NCBI RefSeq assembly: GCF_000001735.4
Contig: NC_003075.7
Span: forward strand, 6,387,001-6,451,000
DNA from: Arabidopsis thaliana
Lineage: Eukaryota; Streptophyta; Magnoliopsida; Brassicales; Brassicaceae
Reading direction: 5' to 3'
Length of the DNA: 64,000 nucleotides
Shown here: in pieces, positions 61,654 through 64,000 of the stretch
Position numbering within the stretch: the first letter of the stretch is position 1
Layout of the letters: each line of letters opens with the position of its first letter
Position numbers and translations under genes: made by a program
Notes under the pieces: model-generated
Databases searched by the model: none
Seen by the model: the letters and a program-made list of their open reading frames with translations, nothing else
What the model was told of the DNA's origin: nothing

Positions 61654-63043
61654 TCAATAAAAGATAAGCTCGCATGTTGTTGAAGCTCGGGAAGAACGTG
61701 TCAACTCCGTTATCATCTCGAGTTTTGTAAACAAACGTGTATCAGAATCGATTGTTGCAGTGCTTAAGCGACAAGCGTTTTTCAAGATGTAAACCGCAAT
61801 ATCTGTGTCTTCTGGTCTTCCTAAATATTCTGTCCAGGTGAACTTTTGTAGACTCGACAACATGCATTCAGGAACAGTACTCGGTTGATCCCATAAAAAC
61901 AGACCAAAATTCTGATGATGATCCTGAAGTCAAGCAGAAGAATTAGATTTGAACAACAAAATAATGTACAAAAGAAAACAAGTTAAACGAAGGAACTTAC
62001 ATTCATTTCAGAGAGGCAGCTTAGTTCACGTAAGTTAGGAGAGTCTTTGAGGACCTGGACAAGGACATTCCACGGATAATCATCCCATACAGGTAGCGTC
62101 AGATGCTCAAGGTGGTTGAAAATAAAACCGTCACCAAACATAGCCTGCGAACGAATAAAAAAAAAGTATAAACAGAGAATTTAAAGAGCAAGATCAAAGA
62201 TAGATTGAAACTGATTACCTTAGAGGATATTGTTAGATACTTGACAGAAGTGATTGATCCGATGAGACTCTGAAGATCAGTGGATCTAACATCGACGTAT
62301 GCTACCGTTAGCTTAGGCATATTCTCGATCAAACATGGGTGACTATCATAATTACGATCCTCAAGTTTGAAATACTCTAAAGAAGGAGTATCTATGACAA
62401 ACTCATCTACATCACAAGTATAACCTATATAGAGTGACAAACGATGCAAAGATGGGACAATAATAGTCAACTTTAGAGTATTGTCATGATGATATAAATT
62501 CACAACTAGATCTTCAAGAACAGGGCAATTAGATAGAAGCCGCTGAAGAGATGCGTCACTGAAGACTCTCACACCTTTAAGTTCCAAAGTTCTCAGAGAG
62601 GGAAGACAAACCATCGGAGGAACATCCAAGATAATCCCACCATCGAGTTTCAAGATCACGAGAGACTTGCAGGTATACAAGCTACTTGGCAATATGTGTT
62701 GCTTCTCTGGACAGTAAATCTCCAGCTCACGTACGTAGCGAGAAACAACTACTACAACCCACATTCTGATATCTTCAGGGTTAAAATATAAACCACTAAG
62801 CTCAAGACGGAAGCTTTCTATAACTGGAGCTCTATGTAATGGCAGATTTCTATCAAGAAAACACTGTAAACTCTTGAATTCAGACTCTGAATAAAGTTCA
62901 TCACCAAACTCAAGTTTCGTCAACCACATCCAAAGAAACTCCCATCGTTTCGACAAGATACTAGTTGATACAGCAACTTTAGTCGGAGCTAACGACATTA
63001 TCTTAACCAGTATTTCATCAGGTAACCCACTGATTCTGTCCAT
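61654..63043 (-). CDS. F-box/RNI-like/FBD protein (second copy of tandem pair)
   Basis: Three exons, 63043-62219, 62144-62001 and 61923-61654, give 412 residues. Exon 1 has the same length (825 bp) as that of the neighbour, and exons 2 and 3 are 6 and 3 bp longer. The F-box is [20 protein letters not shown]...[13 protein letters not shown], followed by Leu-rich repeats ([26 protein letters not shown]) and a C-terminal FBD ([22 protein letters not shown]). Start is the ATG before DRISGLP, as in the neighbour; the frame is open 75 bases further, but that stretch aligns with the neighbour's leader. Both copies appear intact. Likely an SCF substrate adaptor; target unknown. Confidence 0.9.
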
Positions 63044-64000
63044 ATCTTTACAAAAATCAAGAAAACACAATAAATACTTAGGATTTGTCTCAAGCCAACC
63101 AAACAAGAAAAAAAACACAGAAGAACAGGAGACAAACCCTAGAAAGCTCTGGATTGTTATGTAATGAGACTATTTCAGTAAATTCTCAATTTTTCCGCCT
63201 CTGAACCGGAATCATAAGGGTAAATCAAAACCGCCTCAAGAACTGCGGAAGATTTTTGGAAACTCTATGATTCTGCTGAATAAAAAAATTAAGGGAAAAA
63301 AAGGTTTAGGAATACTGTCTTTCTTGTCTTTTAAGAATACTGTCTTATTTTTTAACACTATCATCTTCAAGATGTTCATAGTGATACAAGATATGGAATT
63401 ACATATCAGAGAAGGAAACCAAAGACTCGAGATCCTTCTTAAAATTGTTTCCTATGTTTTCCTTTTTAGATTTGGTATTTTAACATAATTATGCTTAGAG
63501 TCGGTTGTAAGGGTTTCTCTATAAAAGGAGACTCAAACAATGAATAAAATTAACTTCCAAGAATTAACCTTAATCTCCAAGAGAGCTTAGGGTTAAGAGG
63601 AAGCTTATCTTTCAATCTCTTGTTCTTAAGCTTTAGCAACGGGTCCCTTAACAAGAGCTAAGGCTAAAACATTGGCTCATAACACATAGTTTCTTTTTAA
63701 TCACAGGATGTGAATTTTGTGGCCTACGAAAACAAAAATTTATGAATTGCAAAAAAAAGAAAAGAAAAGTGATTTTAACAAATGAGACCTGTGATCATCA
63801 GTGTTCCTATTGTGTTTATGAAGTTCCCAACAGCCATCACTACCAGAAGAATGCCACAAACCATCATTTGAAAAGCGACAACATTTATTTTACTTTACTT
63901 CCTATTTTTTAGTCTCTGTTCACTATTGAATTAGGATTTGTCGGCCTATACCGGGAATAAACCCGTTGAAAACAATGCCAAAAGAGTGAAAATAATATAC
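63044..64000 (+). other. F-box promoter region, then LTR-like sequence
   Basis: 63044-63250 is the F-box leader/promoter, alignable with 60716-60990. From about 63420 the plus strand resembles a copia LTR: 'GTCGGTTGTAAGGG', then CTCTATAAAAGGAGACTC (a TATA-type LTR promoter, about 63518-63535), 'AACAATGAATAAAATTAA' (polyadenylation-like), then repeated 'CAAGA..TTA..CTTAA'. Its ends could not be fixed and no primer-binding site or gag follows within the window, so it may be a solo LTR. Confidence 0.35.

Overview
This is plant nuclear DNA: AT-rich, with intron-containing genes (GT-AG, short AT-rich introns) and many transposon remnants. The gene content and order (HKT1, cytosolic Ile-tRNA synthetase, glycine-rich protein, LHCB5, NAC070/BRN2, TLC protein, C1 protein, NIP5;1, kinase, two F-box/FBD genes) match, from memory, the Arabidopsis thaliana chromosome 4 interval around AT4G10310-AT4G10420. 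Splice models built by hand close in frame to 506, 1190, 130, 280, 341, 266, 687, 304, 342, 409 and 412 residues. Where I remember the A. thaliana protein lengths they agree, so the organism call is strong. Accession-level identity cannot be judged.

Layout. 1-5.0 kb is the long HKT1 upstream region: a distal tandem repeat, small TIR elements, a second tandem duplication and a dead LINE fragment. 5.0-8.7 kb (+) is HKT1, with a transposon-like insertion in intron 2. 10.5-17.5 kb (-) is the 25-exon Ile-tRNA synthetase. 19.5-22.5 kb (+) holds the small glycine-rich protein gene and LHCB5. 22.5-28.3 kb has no intact gene but holds a dispersed direct repeat, a hAT-like element, two inverted MADS-box fragments and a Helitron. 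28.3-29.8 kb (-) is NAC070. 31-32.4 kb holds a copia remnant and a TIR element with telomere-like internal repeats. 33.7-35.1 kb (+) is the TLC gene. 36.0-38.6 kb (-) is the C1-domain gene, whose 3' flank is a decayed copy of the NIP5;1 3' end. 39-43.8 kb is a second Helitron, a long-TIR element with a striking GTACAC array, and a LINE remnant. 44.5-47.8 kb (-) is NIP5;1 with two AUG-stop minimal uORFs in its leader. 48-54.9 kb is gene-poor with an RNase H fragment. 54.9-56.2 kb (-) is a receptor-like cytoplasmic kinase. 59.3-63.0 kb (-) is a tandem pair of F-box/FBD genes, and the window ends in LTR-like sequence.

The genes do not form a pathway. Two mineral-transport genes (HKT1 for Na+, NIP5;1 for boric acid) sit about 40 kb apart, each with visible regulatory architecture: a distal repeat for HKT1 and AUG-stop uORFs for NIP5;1. 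I found no unknown multi-gene system. The least explained items are the GTACAC array inside the TIR element at 41.6-43.0 kb, the inverted MADS-box fragments at 26 kb, and the NIP5;1-derived tail of the C1 gene.
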